A stretch of DNA of 64,000 nucleotides from Coniferiporia sulphurascens (taxonomy: Eukaryota; Basidiomycota; Agaricomycetes; Hymenochaetales; Hymenochaetaceae). The translations under genes and the position numbers were made by a program. The DNA is taken from the NCBI GenBank assembly GCA_002794785.1, contig NBBA01000004.1, forward strand, positions 1,550,001 to 1,614,000, written 5' to 3'. Under the pieces are notes generated by a model, which ran no database searches, was not told the origin of the DNA, and saw only the letters and a list, made by a program, of their open reading frames with translations. Positions 32,105-45,653 of this stretch are shown here, piece after piece. Position 1 is the first letter of the stretch; each line of letters opens with the position of its first letter.

Positions 32105-33333
32105 GAGACCAGTGGGATTACACCTACCCGTAAGTTCAACTGAGTTGAGGATGCGGTCTGTCACGATGCACACATCCCTCCTTGACCTTGAACCACCACC
32201 ATCTCGGGGTTTTCCCACGGTCCACTTGCCTAGTCAACCCACTATGCATTAACTTGCAACTGTATTACACGCAGAGCAGCTTGCCTAGCATGCCTCCTCC
32301 ACTTAGTACAGGGTGTGGTTGTCACAAAGACATATGCCGTCCCAGATACCGGTTGGGCTTTTAGGACTTCAGGGCCTCGTAACCAAAACCTCAAACCTCA
32401 TTCTCACCCTCCCAACTTAACCTCCTTCCAAGAAGATGGTCAAACCACGGTTGCTACCCCCTCTTCACTCAACCCATACATCATAACAGCGTGGACTGGC
32501 GTACTCAGCACAATCCCCCTCTCCATTCCGCTGGCCATCTGCATCCCTCTCAAATTCACCTCATTGCATACACATGTGGTCCGCAAGGCAACTATTTTTA
32601 TACCCTATTCAGTTGAAGGGCTCTATCCGGCAAAACCCCAGAACACTGATGCCACCTCTCTCACGGCCGGTCTCAAGACACCCGTTTACGATTCCACAAT
32701 TAACCAAGGCATATAGTTCAAACTATTGGCGTACCGTTTTAGTGGCTACATGGGTCATCTGGCTTCTCGGCTCCAATCGACTTCGTAACAACCTCACGTA
32801 GAGTATAAATACCAAGGATGGTGGGACATCCTTGCCAACACCTCTTACAAGACAGACTCTCAAGACTATCCCGCTTCCCATGAGGGACGGTCCAATTGCA
32901 TTAATTCTGCAGTTGGGTATTGGTTATGGTCCACCATCGATGCACCTAATAGTCTGAAGGCCACCGGAAGTATTTGGTTGTCGGTTCTTGTTTCTTTTTG
33001 TCTGCTTCTCTATCCCCACTTCCCTTAGCCGGTTTCTGCCACTCTGATTGGACGTAAAAACATCTCACCCACACTGTCTCCAAGTAGCCTTACCACAGAA
33101 ACTTTATACCTTGTTAATCTCCTCTGGCACCAAACATCGGTCTGATATTTAGCCTTAGATTACATCTCACTGTAGTGCAGGCACTGCGTCTTGTCTAGTT
33201 ACTATTGCGGTATACAAATGCTGATTTAAAAAAAATTAAAAAAAATTAAAAGTCACGATGCACACCGTAGTTTAGTCACATCACGTCTCATCCAAATTAA
33301 GAATGCCCAAGTTTAGGCATCAAGTCTCTTTAA

Positions 33334-33344
33334 CCGTTACACTA
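33334..33344 (-). other. tRNA A-box-like motif (possible SINE trace)
   Basis: TAGTGTAACGG on the minus strand matches the pol III A-box consensus TRGYNNARNGG. The expected B box downstream is not clear. An A-rich tract lies at 33229-33250. Weak evidence for a tRNA-derived element. Confidence 0.2.
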
Positions 33345-33904
33345 CAGCTTGCGACTACGTATGGTACTTAGGTCACACGCCTGTGAAGTAAGTTGTAGTT
33401 AACTGCATGTATGCTCTGGGTCGGAAGCAGCCATGAAGAAATCCTTAATCTATGGACCGAGCAGTGTTGCGACGGCACGCCTCAAGTTTTCTAACGCCTG
33501 GGTCAGGAATGAATTCCGGCTCGGGCTGACTCCCGATTTGATGTTGGCCATTAAACCAATATTGTTTTATGATACATTAGTATCAATACCAATATGCTGA
33601 CCAATACCAATACCAATATCAACTTCAAGTTTAGTGATATCTGATGGGAAAGTATGCTCAGTCCTGCAGAATGAAACATAGGGCTCCTTTATTAAAAACT
33701 ACTTGATGAAAAATTATGCTAGATACCACAGTCAGATATGATAAAACGATAAAGAATGTCTAAACTTCTTACCTACCACCACAGCACATACGATGCATCG
33801 TATGACGTGAATCATGGGTTGTATATTCAGGTCCTAGCCAGAATATCGGATGTGCAGACCAGCTGACTAAGTAATTATGTAAATTAAAAACAGTTACAAA
33901 ACTC

Positions 33905-33965
33905 GGAGTTGAACCCAGAGATTAACACATTTGCAAACAATAATCACTAAAGTCAAAGAACTAAT
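33905..33965 (-). other. tRNA-like segment with B-box (possible SINE trace)
   Basis: On the minus strand, ATCTCTGGGTTCAACTCC contains GGTTCAACTCC (33915-33905), a good pol III B box. About 33 nt upstream is TAGTGATTATTG, a degenerate A box. I cannot fold it into a convincing tRNA, so it is not called a tRNA gene. Confidence 0.3.
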
Positions 33966-34238
33966 CCCTTAAAATACTTCTGTTTGAGCTTTGGAACTTG
34001 AAGTGGCATACGTTCAAAACGATTTTCACTATAGGACGCGGTCTGTCACGTGGTGTAACATGTTCATTCGTTGATGAATCATGTCTGCCACCTGTCGGAC
34101 CAGGTCTGGATTTCTCTCTCCTGAAGTTTGAACACAGTGATCAACGCTCTGCAAAGACCGCTTGTGGTAACAAATCTCTATCATGGCGGTTCTGTGACAT
34201 AAAGGTATTAAAAATCAAAAGTATTAGTGTGCAAATAT

Positions 34239-34369
34239 CTCAGCCCGGGTCAAAAGGACTATATTAGATAGCTATGTACCTGTGCAAATATCTAGTGTTT
34301 GGCGTCAATATATGGGCGCCTACAAAAGAAGAATGGAAGTCGCCCACCTCAGCCCGGGTCAAAAGGACT
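34239..34369. repeat. 22-bp direct repeat pair
   Basis: CTCAGCCCGGGTCAAAAGGA followed by CT occurs exactly at 34239-34260 and again at 34348-34369. GTGCAAATATCT is also repeated nearby (about 34229 and 34283). Confidence 0.75.
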
Positions 34370-34409
34370 GAGGTGCACGGAATCCTCGGGCGCAACTATA
34401 TGCGCCCGA
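34345..34409. repeat. Two adjacent perfect hairpins
   Basis: CACCTCAG (34345-34352) pairs with CTGAGGTG (34368-34375). TCGGGCGCA (34386-34394) pairs with TGCGCCCGA (34401-34409) around the 6-nt loop ACTATA. No poly-T or coding context explains them. Confidence 0.65.
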
Positions 34410-34549
34410 CTGTACAGTTTATGACTACTCTACCAGAACAGGAAATACGATCACCGCGAGCTGACCAATCCGCATATATTCACAATTAGTCTTTTTGCGT
34501 AGAATGTTGGAACTTGGAACTTCACATGACGACCAATGTACCGTTGAAT

Positions 34550-34838
34550 GCGGTCGCTTGACGGTCGAGGTTGCCAAATCAAAAACTTCCAATAGTCAAT
34601 GCTAAAAATACAGTACATGTGTTGCGAGATCATGGTAGCTAATGAAGATGATGTTATGTTAAAATCGAAATAACTCTAAAGCAGGTGCTGTGTGCCCTAG
34701 TGGGACTATACATGTGGAGACGAGAAGGCTCATCCGTCACTTGTCTATTCCGGATCTTCTCCTTAGTTTCCGTTCGACTTAAGGCTTCTTTTATGGTAAC
34801 CAAGAAGGAAAGATGAGTTCGGGTACATGCAATTAGCT
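34550..34838. repeat. 3' flank shared by FunK1 copies C and A
   Basis: Partner of 25485-25761; see that entry. A few indels distinguish the two. Confidence 0.7.
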
Positions 34839-37697
34839 TCAAAATGCGTACCGTGATCTCTTCCTCGCATCAATTGACGAGGACAGGACGTGCTTGGCCT
34901 TACGTTTATTCGATTGAGTTGGAGCTTCAGGTGGCCTTACGAGTTGGTCGATATTGACGTTTTGCGATCCGAGGATAGCCAATTCAAAGGCTCGCGTGAA
35001 TTCTTTGTGTACCCCCTCAAACGCGTCCTCATCGATTGTGGGAAGAGTGGCCTCAGCTCGAATATATCGAGTACGAAGTGCACCTCTTAAAGAGAACGGA
35101 TGTTTGATGATGTCTCGAAACGATTGGGGGAGACATTGTGTCCTATCAGAGAATGTGTACCTGGACATGAAGAAATGGGCCCGCTTGTCAACTACCAAAT
35201 GCCGAGGGAAGAGCTCGTTCGCTGTTTCCACCTGCTGTGTCCTATCTGCTTCCGCCCTTTCATTTTTTTCGGAAGAGTCCTCGTGGAAGAACAACATCCA
35301 AATGGCGGCCCACCATACAGACTCCATGTCGTGGAGACAGTTGTAGCTAAGGAGGGGTAATTTCGGCATTGGGCACTCCTCGTCGTCGCCCTTCGAAACT
35401 TGAAGCGATTTGGCTGACGTTTCGACGGAGTCGACTTCATTACTAGAAACCTCCTTGTTTTCTGTTTCTGGCCTCTCTTCAGCCTTGTCCAGTCCTCCGT
35501 TTTGGCTGTTGTGACTCTCCGTCACATCACAGTATTCTTCGCCTGCATCCTCCAATTCCGGAATTTCGCGTGTATTTTCTTGTTCCTCTCCGATTTCATC
35601 AAGGCCTTCATTCCCATCGCTGGGCTCTTCGCCCGCATTTAGACCGTTTATGGTTGCCGGCGTCTTCTCGATCGAGCCAGTAAACCCTTCCTCCGCTTCA
35701 CTGAACTCTTCTTCTTGCTCCTCAACGACATCCAAACCGAGCTTCTTCCAGTTCTGGAATATACGTGCCCCATCCTCATCTCCTGGTAGAAACAAGTGCT
35801 CCCGGGATGCGATCTCGATAGCCATGAAGTCTAGCGTCCCCTACAAAGTTACTAGTCAGCACTAGCCACCCACAGCACTAAGGTGACCATAACATACAGT
35901 CCGGACTTCATGTTCGGCATCAACACCCGTCTTCTTTGCGTACTCTAGGTCGCCCAGCAAGCCACGTTTGCTATCATACCAGTAGATGTTGCCGGCGCTG
36001 ATGTCCCGGTGCACCCATCCGCAAGTATGTATGTATTCTAGCACTGAGTTGGTCGTCATAGGTTGTTCCAAAGTCAAAGATTAGTGGGGGGAAAAGAACT
36101 TACCTTTCGAGATGTCCCTTAGCACAGTGAACACGCTCGACAGCTCCCTCACCGAGTACAATGGACTAGCGACCTCTCTGAAAACAATTCTGTAGTGAAC
36201 TCTATGATGAATATACTTTCTGGCGTTCTCTCTAGGCCCTCGCACAACTTGATAAGATATTTGGTCCGAAGTTTGTGAGTATCCTGTGCCGTTCCTCTTG
36301 TCATTGAAAACTGGCTTCACAAAGACAAGGTCGAATATGTTGTCAAAGAGGGGAATCGCCCCGCGCATGAGCACGTTAGTGGTATGATCAATTTGACCAT
36401 CAACTTCCATTAGGCCGGCAGTAATCGGAGTCAAAAGATACTTCGATACTCTGCGCCGAACGTCCTTGTTGTATTTCGCCTCGACGTCGTTCAGTATCTT
36501 TACACGCAGAACATGTTCGAGCTCGCGATCGTCGTCGACCCATACGTCCTTCAGGACGGCAAGTGTGCCGTCCCTTTTCTTGACTTTGAAGACCCTGGTG
36601 GCCCGTCCAACCATCGCTTCAGCGCCCAAGTCTGACAGAACCCCCACTGTTTCAAAAATTTCATTCCCAACCTTGAAGTGATAAATCCGAGGCCCGCTTT
36701 CAGTTGTGGTTGTGACGGAGACGGTCGGATCCCATCCTAACTCGGTCTTTGATGCGAACGCAAACGAGAGAAAAACACGGACCAGTGTTTCGAGGTCCTA
36801 TATGTACTATGTCAGCCCGGCCACAATTTCGGCATTCATAATGAGATTCTTCTTACCGTTCTGAAGTTGAAGCCCCCGCTCACCAGTACGACAGCTCGGG
36901 AACAGAACCACAATCTCATGTTGCAGTTTTCGATAGTGATGCCAAATGTAGAGCGCCTACAAGGGTCCAAGCGCATATGCTGTTGCATATTGAATACTTG
37001 TTTTCCAACGTTCTACGGCATTCGTTAAACCTCCATATTGCTATAAGTTAATACCGATACTCACATCATCACGCAGCTCGCTTGATTCACGCTTCTTGAC
37101 CTCCATAGTCAAGCCGAAGTTATACCAGGATAGTTCCACACATTCCGCCTCTTTTAAGACCATATAGCCATCAGGCCTTTGCGTGTTGCCATTTTCCGAA
37201 AAGGGTGTGCGATTTGGGTCCATGATCAGCGTAAGTGTCTGATTGTGGCCGTGGGACCTCTCGTCCGCGGCTTGAACAATTGCGTCGAAAAGACCGGCGA
37301 GGGGGCTGAATACCAACGGCTCGCGTGTCTGTTTCATGCTCTCTGGCTTTACCTCAAACGATTTCCAACAGCCATTTGATATGTGTCCATTCCTTTCGAG
37401 AGACTCGACAATCTTAGTGAGTTCGAATCCATCCCGAAGCGGCGGTAGTATGTTGTCAAGAAAGAACTCTAGGTCTACCTCTGGAACAACTTGCCCCAGA
37501 TCGTCAATTACTGCACTTCGTCTTTCGTCGAGAGTCCCGGTGCGATAGCCGGAGTGGTCGACAGAACGGGCTCTTGCAGGTGTGTCTTTCTGAATCGGGG
37601 GATTGGTATGGGTAGTATGAGGAGGTGTCCTGGGCTGGCTGCCGGATGCTTCAGCCCTGCTGGATGTTGTCGTCTCGAGTTGGACAGTGGTTGACAT
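34839..37697 (-). CDS. FunK1 family protein kinase, copy C
   Basis: Intact FunK1 kinase, close paralogue of copy A. Starts MSTTVQLETTTSSRAEASGS, unlike copy A but like pseudogene B. Then VDLEFFLDNILPPLRDGFEL, RPDGYMVLKEAECVELSWYN, DLETLVRVFLSFAFASKTEL, VLKDVWVDDDRELEHVLRVK, and the catalytic loop GWVHRDISAGNIYWYDSKRG with LLGDLEYAKKTGVDAEHEVR. The acidic insert (EEQEEEFSEAEEGFTGSIEK onward) and nuclear-type tail (NKRKAKHVLSSS, ARKRSRYAF) resemble copy A. All five exons join in frame. The catalytic-loop exon is almost identical to that of copy A, whereas the first exon is clearly divergent. Likely nuclear kinase; substrate unknown. Confidence 0.85.
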
Positions 37698-38137
37698 GAT
37701 GGGATGTAGTACGCGCCTGCAATTACTGTCGGCCGCGAACGCGAACTGTCACACAACACAACATAACGCAGTTACCTCATGCACGTGATGCACTCTATAT
37801 CTGGTTACCATCTACTTTATGTAATATAGGTGGACTCCCACGATAGCACCATCTTCGAACGATAAGAACCTACCGTCCTACCGTAATGGGGCTTTACTAC
37901 TTAATTACTCCTCATCAGTTTGTTTCATTCCATGGACCTAATACTCGAATATATAATAATTCGAGTTTTCACCTCCTGCATGACCCCTTGTAATGCATAA
38001 CTTCGGACCTTTCTACCTATCCCCAGTATACCGTATAGTAAGAAGTCTGGCTGTAGTACAAGCACTAAAAAAACACATCCGTAAGTCCAGAAAGAACAGA
38101 GGGTGCGAAATATGCACACATCCTAGAGTACAGATTA
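37698..38137. other. Intergenic between FunK1 copy C and AMACR-like gene
   Basis: 440 bp, AT-rich, with the promoter of copy C (one GCACGTGATG near 37782) and the 3' flank of the AMACR-like gene. No gene seen. Confidence 0.45.
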
Positions 38138-39652
38138 TCACAGCTTGGGACTGGAATTACCCAGGGCACCGGACGCCACAAGCTGTGTGAGTTCATCCTT
38201 TGAAAGTTTTATTTCTTTCAAAATCTCCCCCGTATGTTGTCCCGGCCTCAAAAGGTCGGATGATTCTCGCAATAAATTCGGGTCCTGCAGCGCTTGTGAC
38301 AAACTCGGATGTCTCGCAGGTATCGGAGTTCCCGCTTCGCTCGCCGCCTCTACAGGAGATAGGACGGGTACCGCACACGCGTCGGTCCCTGGGAGACCGA
38401 GAAAGAATAAAGAAATTAGTATTTTAATTGTGGGACGCATCAATGTTCAGATACCATAAAATACTCCTGCCCATTCGTCCCGAGTTTTCGTTTTGAAACC
38501 TTGTTCAAGAAAAACTCGAAGACGTGGCCAGGCGCTTTCATCGGCATGAGTTTTTACATCCGGAACCCAATTCCCTTGTTTCTCCACAAATGTTTGGGGG
38601 AGAGATTCGATAAATTTTCTGATAAATATCTCGTAGAACCTTAGCTCAAGACATCCGACGGACATCCACTTTCCATCCGCGCAAGTGTAAACGCTGTAAA
38701 AAGGGGCACCGCCGTCCAGCAGCTTCGACCCTCTCCCGTTCTCCTTTCTGTCGCCATTTCCAAAAACTGAACTGTGAGGAATCATATGATGAATAAGGGG
38801 GAAAGATGCGACGTATCGCGTGCCGGATACCATGTCCGTCTCGACAACCAGACCTTTCCCTGTGTTATTTCGAGACTGTAGAGCTAGTAAAATCCCGAGA
38901 GCACACGTTAAACCACCTCCTGCGAAGTCGGCAAGGAGGTTCAATGGAAAGGAAGGGCTCTCAGCAGTGCCGGGAAGCATCTATCAAATGATCCAGGGTG
39001 TGAGTGACCACAAAGCTTTTTACGTTTGCCGTGCTTACTGCGAGGACTCCGCTGAGAGCAAGGTAATTGATATCGTGCCCTAATACTCCTCAGATTAATT
39101 GCCGGGACTGGAAGTAATCTTTTACCTGCCATATCCTTATGAGGGCCTTGATGGAATGGCACGTTAGCATGCGCGTTCTATGTATAGAACGAGACCCTTG
39201 ACCTGACCGCGTAAACCTGAGTGTCCGTTAGTAACGAGAAGATTTATGCGCTACATATCGCACCCAGAGAGCCTCGCGTATATCAGCCTGACATTTATTC
39301 CTTCTTTCAAAAACACATCCGGACCGAGTCCTAATCTCTCTAGGACACCCGGCCGAAAGGGGTCGATAAGGACATCGGCACGGGAGATGAGTTTGAGCAG
39401 GAGATTTCGTCCTGCAGGAATTTTCGAGTCAATCGCAAGTGAGCGCTTCCCACGACAGAGAACGTCTGCAGACGCGCTTTGTCCGACACGGTCGACGCGA
39501 ATTACGGACGCGCCCCAGTCTGCGAGCACGAGCCCAGCGAAGGGGCCTGGAGCGAGGCCTGCAAACTGAGGGTCCTTTAAATGCGGTATTAATATATATA
39601 AACGGTGTGTACTCGCCTCTATAACTTTGAGACCCTTCAACGGGTCCGTCAT
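38138..39652 (-). CDS. Alpha-methylacyl-CoA racemase / CaiB-type CoA-transferase
   Basis: Class III CoA-transferase fold. Best fit is alpha-methylacyl-CoA racemase, which inverts 2-methyl-branched acyl-CoAs for beta-oxidation. Exons give [86 protein letters not shown] and [19 protein letters not shown]. His of GHDINY and Asp of LADFAGGG are 30 residues apart, matching the His126/Asp156 pair known from the mycobacterial racemase. Two microexons occur: 39216-39203 (14 nt) and 39146-39126 (21 nt). Intron 1 (39616-39566) has a GC donor. The C-terminus ends SSPKL, a PTS1-like tripeptide. The gene is divergent from SelO, starting 241 bp away. Confidence 0.88.
39566..39616 (-). other. GC-AG intron (first intron of AMACR-like gene)
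   Basis: ATAGAG|GCGAGTACAC ... CCCTCAG|TTTGCAGG on the minus strand. Joining gives [17 protein letters not shown], the invariant family start. No GT donor keeps this frame. Confidence 0.75.
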
Positions 39653-39893
39653 GCCCAGTAGTCAATCTAGTGTGTGTACCGGAAACAGTCGGGGAAGATC
39701 CTGCCCAGCTATCACGTGCTACGAAGTGTGAGATAGCCCTTCACGTGACAAAGTCGCGTAATGCTGAATGTCGTCATCGGCAATTATGTTTGTCACGACC
39801 CAGGCCATCCCCAGTGCAATATATGTTCTAACTCTCCCAACAACGACGACGTGCACGACCACAACGTGAATGACACTGGCGAGCGTATCAAGA
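39653..39893. promoter_or_regulatory. Shared AMACR/SelO promoter with two CACGTG boxes
   Basis: 241 bp between divergent starts. CACGTG occurs at 39713-39718 and TCACGTGA at 39741-39748, about 29 bp apart. Either gene or both could be controlled by a bHLH-type factor. If SelO begins at 39870, the region shrinks by 24 bp. Confidence 0.5.
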
Positions 39894-42558
<2,665 letters not shown>

Positions 42559-42984
42559 AGAGGTCTCGACCTGATAAAAAAAGTAACGAGTGTGCCATTG
42601 TATTAAATAACGCAAGTAGTAGCTTCCAGAAACCGATAGACTATGTACCAGAAATGAGCAAACAAGAATTTCTGTAAAACTTGAACCAGAATATTACCTT
42701 ATAATCAAGTACTTCCCCTTCACACAGAGCATGAAGATCTAAAATTGATTCTAAATAGCCTAGCTTTAGGAGACTGCATCCATCTCTTATGAGGGAGGTC
42801 CGACGAAGTTGAGGGTGGTCAGGGCAAGCTCAATGGACTGTAATTGCAACATACGGTGTAGTGATACTAATCACAATAAAACGAAGTATTAAGTAAATCC
42901 ATCTGCGACCGAAAAAAACACTTGGACGTCGAGCGTGCGGGGAAATCCAGAGAAAATAATCAGAGAATTTCAACTATACGCCAG
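42559..42984. other. Intergenic between convergent 3' ends
   Basis: 426 bp between the SelO stop and the ligase stop, AT-rich. Nothing coding seen. Confidence 0.5.
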
Positions 42985-45256
42985 CTAAAGCTTCGCTTTC
43001 CCTTGCACACCCTCCGACCTCATTTCCTTAACGTAAGCTTCTACAAGCACACGACGCAGTACTTTCCCCGTCGGGTTCTTTGGGATTTCCGATACAACGG
43101 CAATACCACCAGTTAGCCATTTGTAGCGACTCAGCTCTTCCCGCACCCAAGCGTCTAGCTCCTGTACCACCTTACGCTCACCGAGCGATATGCCCGCGTC
43201 GCTGAGGACGACCCACGCTCGCGGGAGACGCTCATCGCGCCCAGACGCACTCCCTTGTGATGGAACGGGCACGCCCGCGACGGCCGCATCAATCAGCAGC
43301 CCCCGCGGATGTGTGAGGAGCACACGTTCAATCTCCGAAGGTGCAACCTGCGCCCCGGAAACCTTCAGCGTGTCCTTTAAACGGTCTTCGTAGCTGATAA
43401 AAGCGACGGTTCTTAGTTAAGTGTAAGTATTTGGCTTGTATTATACGTACTAGAACGTTCCCGTCTTGTCTACGCGAAACCGATCCCCCGTGCGGAGCCA
43501 CCCGTCGGGAAGGAAGGTCTCCCGTGTTGCCTCGTCATCGCCCCAGTACCCGAGAGCGACATTATCGCCTAACATCAAATAACACGCCTCAATAGCCTGA
43601 GAAAGACGAGTAGCAGGATTATCACCTTTCAGCAATAGTTCCCCAACTTCGTCGAAGTCCGCTTCCGATCCATCTTCGCGTATTATACGTGCCTCCTGGC
43701 CAGGTAAGAGGATGCCGGTGCTCAGTGGATCCAGACGTAAGCCATATTGGCCTGGTCGTGGGCGAGATATATTTCCGATGGTCTGTACCAAACCCGTTAA
43801 GCACCAGTCTAATGACTGTACACAATACCTTCGAAGGATTTCTTCAGTTACTCACGGCTTCAGATAATCCATATCCCTCTGGTATTGCGCCCTCCTTGCC
43901 CTTTCCCGGCTCCTCGAGCATCCTGCGGAACCGTTCAGTGAGCTCCGGCGAGGCGTACGCGGCGCCACAGCCCGCAAAGACCACGCTGGAGAGGTTTGCA
44001 CGCGCCGTCTTAGGCGAGTGAACGAGCTGATGCATAATAGACGGGACGAGGGCGAGGAACGTGATTTTATACCTGGTCGAAATGTTAGGCGGAAATTTAA
44101 CTGGACGCAGGAAAACCATTACACACTTTGGAATAGCCTCTAGTACCTTGTCGATATTCCAATGAGGAAGAATGAACATAGTTTTCGGGGTCAAGGGAGA
44201 CCTGTGATTCGTGGTCAGCACAAAATTGTAAGGGTACAATTGGATTCTACGAACTTTAATATGGAGAAATGCAACCCGAACGAATGATAGAAGGGCAAAA
44301 AGCAGAGCCAACGCTGAGGTATTACTGGTTGCTCTGGCGGCTTGGTGACACAATGCAACGAATGATAGGTCTAACACACCCCCAACAGCTTGAATCGCGT
44401 CACTCACGGGCTCGCATTTCGCAGCTTCTTGTGCACTAATAACTGATTGCATAATTGAAAAGCACAGGCAGCCATGTGAGATCATGACGGCTGCATGATA
44501 CGATTATTAGATATAGTATAAGGCCACAGAATTCGGCGCATACCCTTAGGCGGTCCGCCGGTTCCACTCGAAAACATGAGATAGGCTAATGTATCTTTCT
44601 GTGCAGGCACGACAGGTTGACGCGGGAGATGTCTTGTTTTTACATTCTCAATTAGAGACGCGATGTCAGTATGCTTTGAGTGACCGTCGCGACCGTCGAC
44701 AAGGTAGATGTACTCGGAAGGGATGCCCACAAGTTTTGCGGCTCTAAGGGCCCTCTCAAGCAGCGAAGGATGCGCGAATATTCTGAGCCGGGGTGACCGT
44801 TTGCCAGATTTAAGCTTAGTAAGCAGGTAGACGAGCTCAGAAAGCGTAGGTTTGGAGGCTATAGGGGCGAAGGGCACCGTCAGAACGAGAGCAGCGTACA
44901 CCAGCACTATGTAGTCCTATCATTTATTTTCGCGTCAAACAGACACCGGGTACAACTATTAAAGTTAATAGGCGCACCATGCAGTTCGGCGAAAAAAGCA
45001 CGATGATTTCCTGCTCATCGCAGTCGTAACGCACACCCAAGCCGCCTTGACCAACCGGTGCAGTCAACGCCGTTGCGCAGTCCCTGACGCGTTCGACGAA
45101 CTGGCTGTAGGTCCGCTGTTCGCCGCTGATGGCGTCGACGTGAACGACAAAGTCGGGAGGTGTAGCATTACCAAGAGGACCTTCCAGGAGCAGCGTGTAA
45201 TAGTTGAGTGGTGGAAACGATGGAATAGGCGGGAACGAGCTCTTGAGATGAGGCAT
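42985..45256 (-). CDS. Acyl-CoA/4-coumarate-CoA ligase-like AMP-binding enzyme, peroxisomal
   Basis: ANL-superfamily enzyme that adenylates a carboxylic acid and forms its CoA thioester; substrate unknown. About nine exons join in frame. Motifs: P-loop-like YLMFSSGTGGPPKAVMISHG, FLPFYHSFGLH, TFLALVPSIMHQLVHSP, EGYGLSEATIGN (A5), DGWLRTGD (A7), YEDRLKDTLKVSGAQVAPSE (A8) and IPKNPTGKVLRR with the catalytic Lys (A10). The P-loop Gly is replaced by Ala (PPKAV), a mild deviation. The start MPHLKSSFPPIPSFPPLNYY is the first ATG. The C-terminus ends VQGKAKL, and AKL is a good PTS1, so the enzyme should be peroxisomal. Together with the AMACR-like gene this suggests activation and epimerisation of branched or aromatic acids, an inference from context only. 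Confidence 0.9.
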
Positions 45257-45653
45257 ACGAAATGATAAAGATTACACCCGTTGCGACCTCAGGCTGTGGG
45301 GACGAGAAAGGGCGGCCAGAGCCAATAAAGGCTGTATTCTCCCTAATCATGAACACGCCGATGATTCCGGCTATATTGGTGATACCGGTCGACTAAGAGG
45401 GACCTGGGAAATATCAGCCAAGTCAGATATATTTGAGACGAGCAAACAGTTATGCACGATGGCGGAACAAGGTTGAGTTGGATAATACCCTCTCTCCGCG
45501 GCTGCCTGCTGCCTGTATACAGAACAGGCCTAGGAGGTGCCGAGTCCGGAAACAAAATTGGCGGGCTCGCCGATCAGGAACCAGCATTTAGTAACAACCA
45601 CTTCACATAGATTACAATCTGTACTGTACACATGTACATTGCATGGGGCAGAG
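45257..45653. other. Intergenic; promoter of the ligase gene
   Basis: 397 bp between the ligase start and the stop of the giant helical-repeat gene. No supportable gene or clear motif. Confidence 0.45.

Larger units (their letters stand above)
32105..34838. other. Repeat-like gap between FunK1 copies B and C
   Basis: 2.7 kb without a supportable gene. 32.2-33.2 kb is pyrimidine-rich on the plus strand with a TATA-like TATAAATA near 32813 and a 133-codon frame (32315-32716) that lacks any domain; it could be a remnant of a mobile element such as an LTR. 33229-33250 is an A-rich tract (AAAAAAAATTAAAAAAAATT). 33570-33630 has simple ACCAATA-type repeats. 34.2-34.4 kb holds direct repeats and hairpins listed separately. 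The last 290 bp duplicate the 3' flank of copy A. Confidence 0.5.

Noticed and set aside
32315..32716. 133-codon frame that could be a gene or LTR-retroelement piece
   Set aside because: Composition is Pro/Thr-rich from pyrimidine-rich DNA; no retroviral-type or other motif seen.
33905..33965. Calling a tRNA gene at the B-box-like site
   Set aside because: No acceptor, D or anticodon stems could be formed convincingly.
37780..37792. CACGTG in the promoter of FunK1 copy C as part of the sulfur-type regulon
   Set aside because: A single CACGTG is expected about every 4 kb; the flanks do not match the permease boxes.
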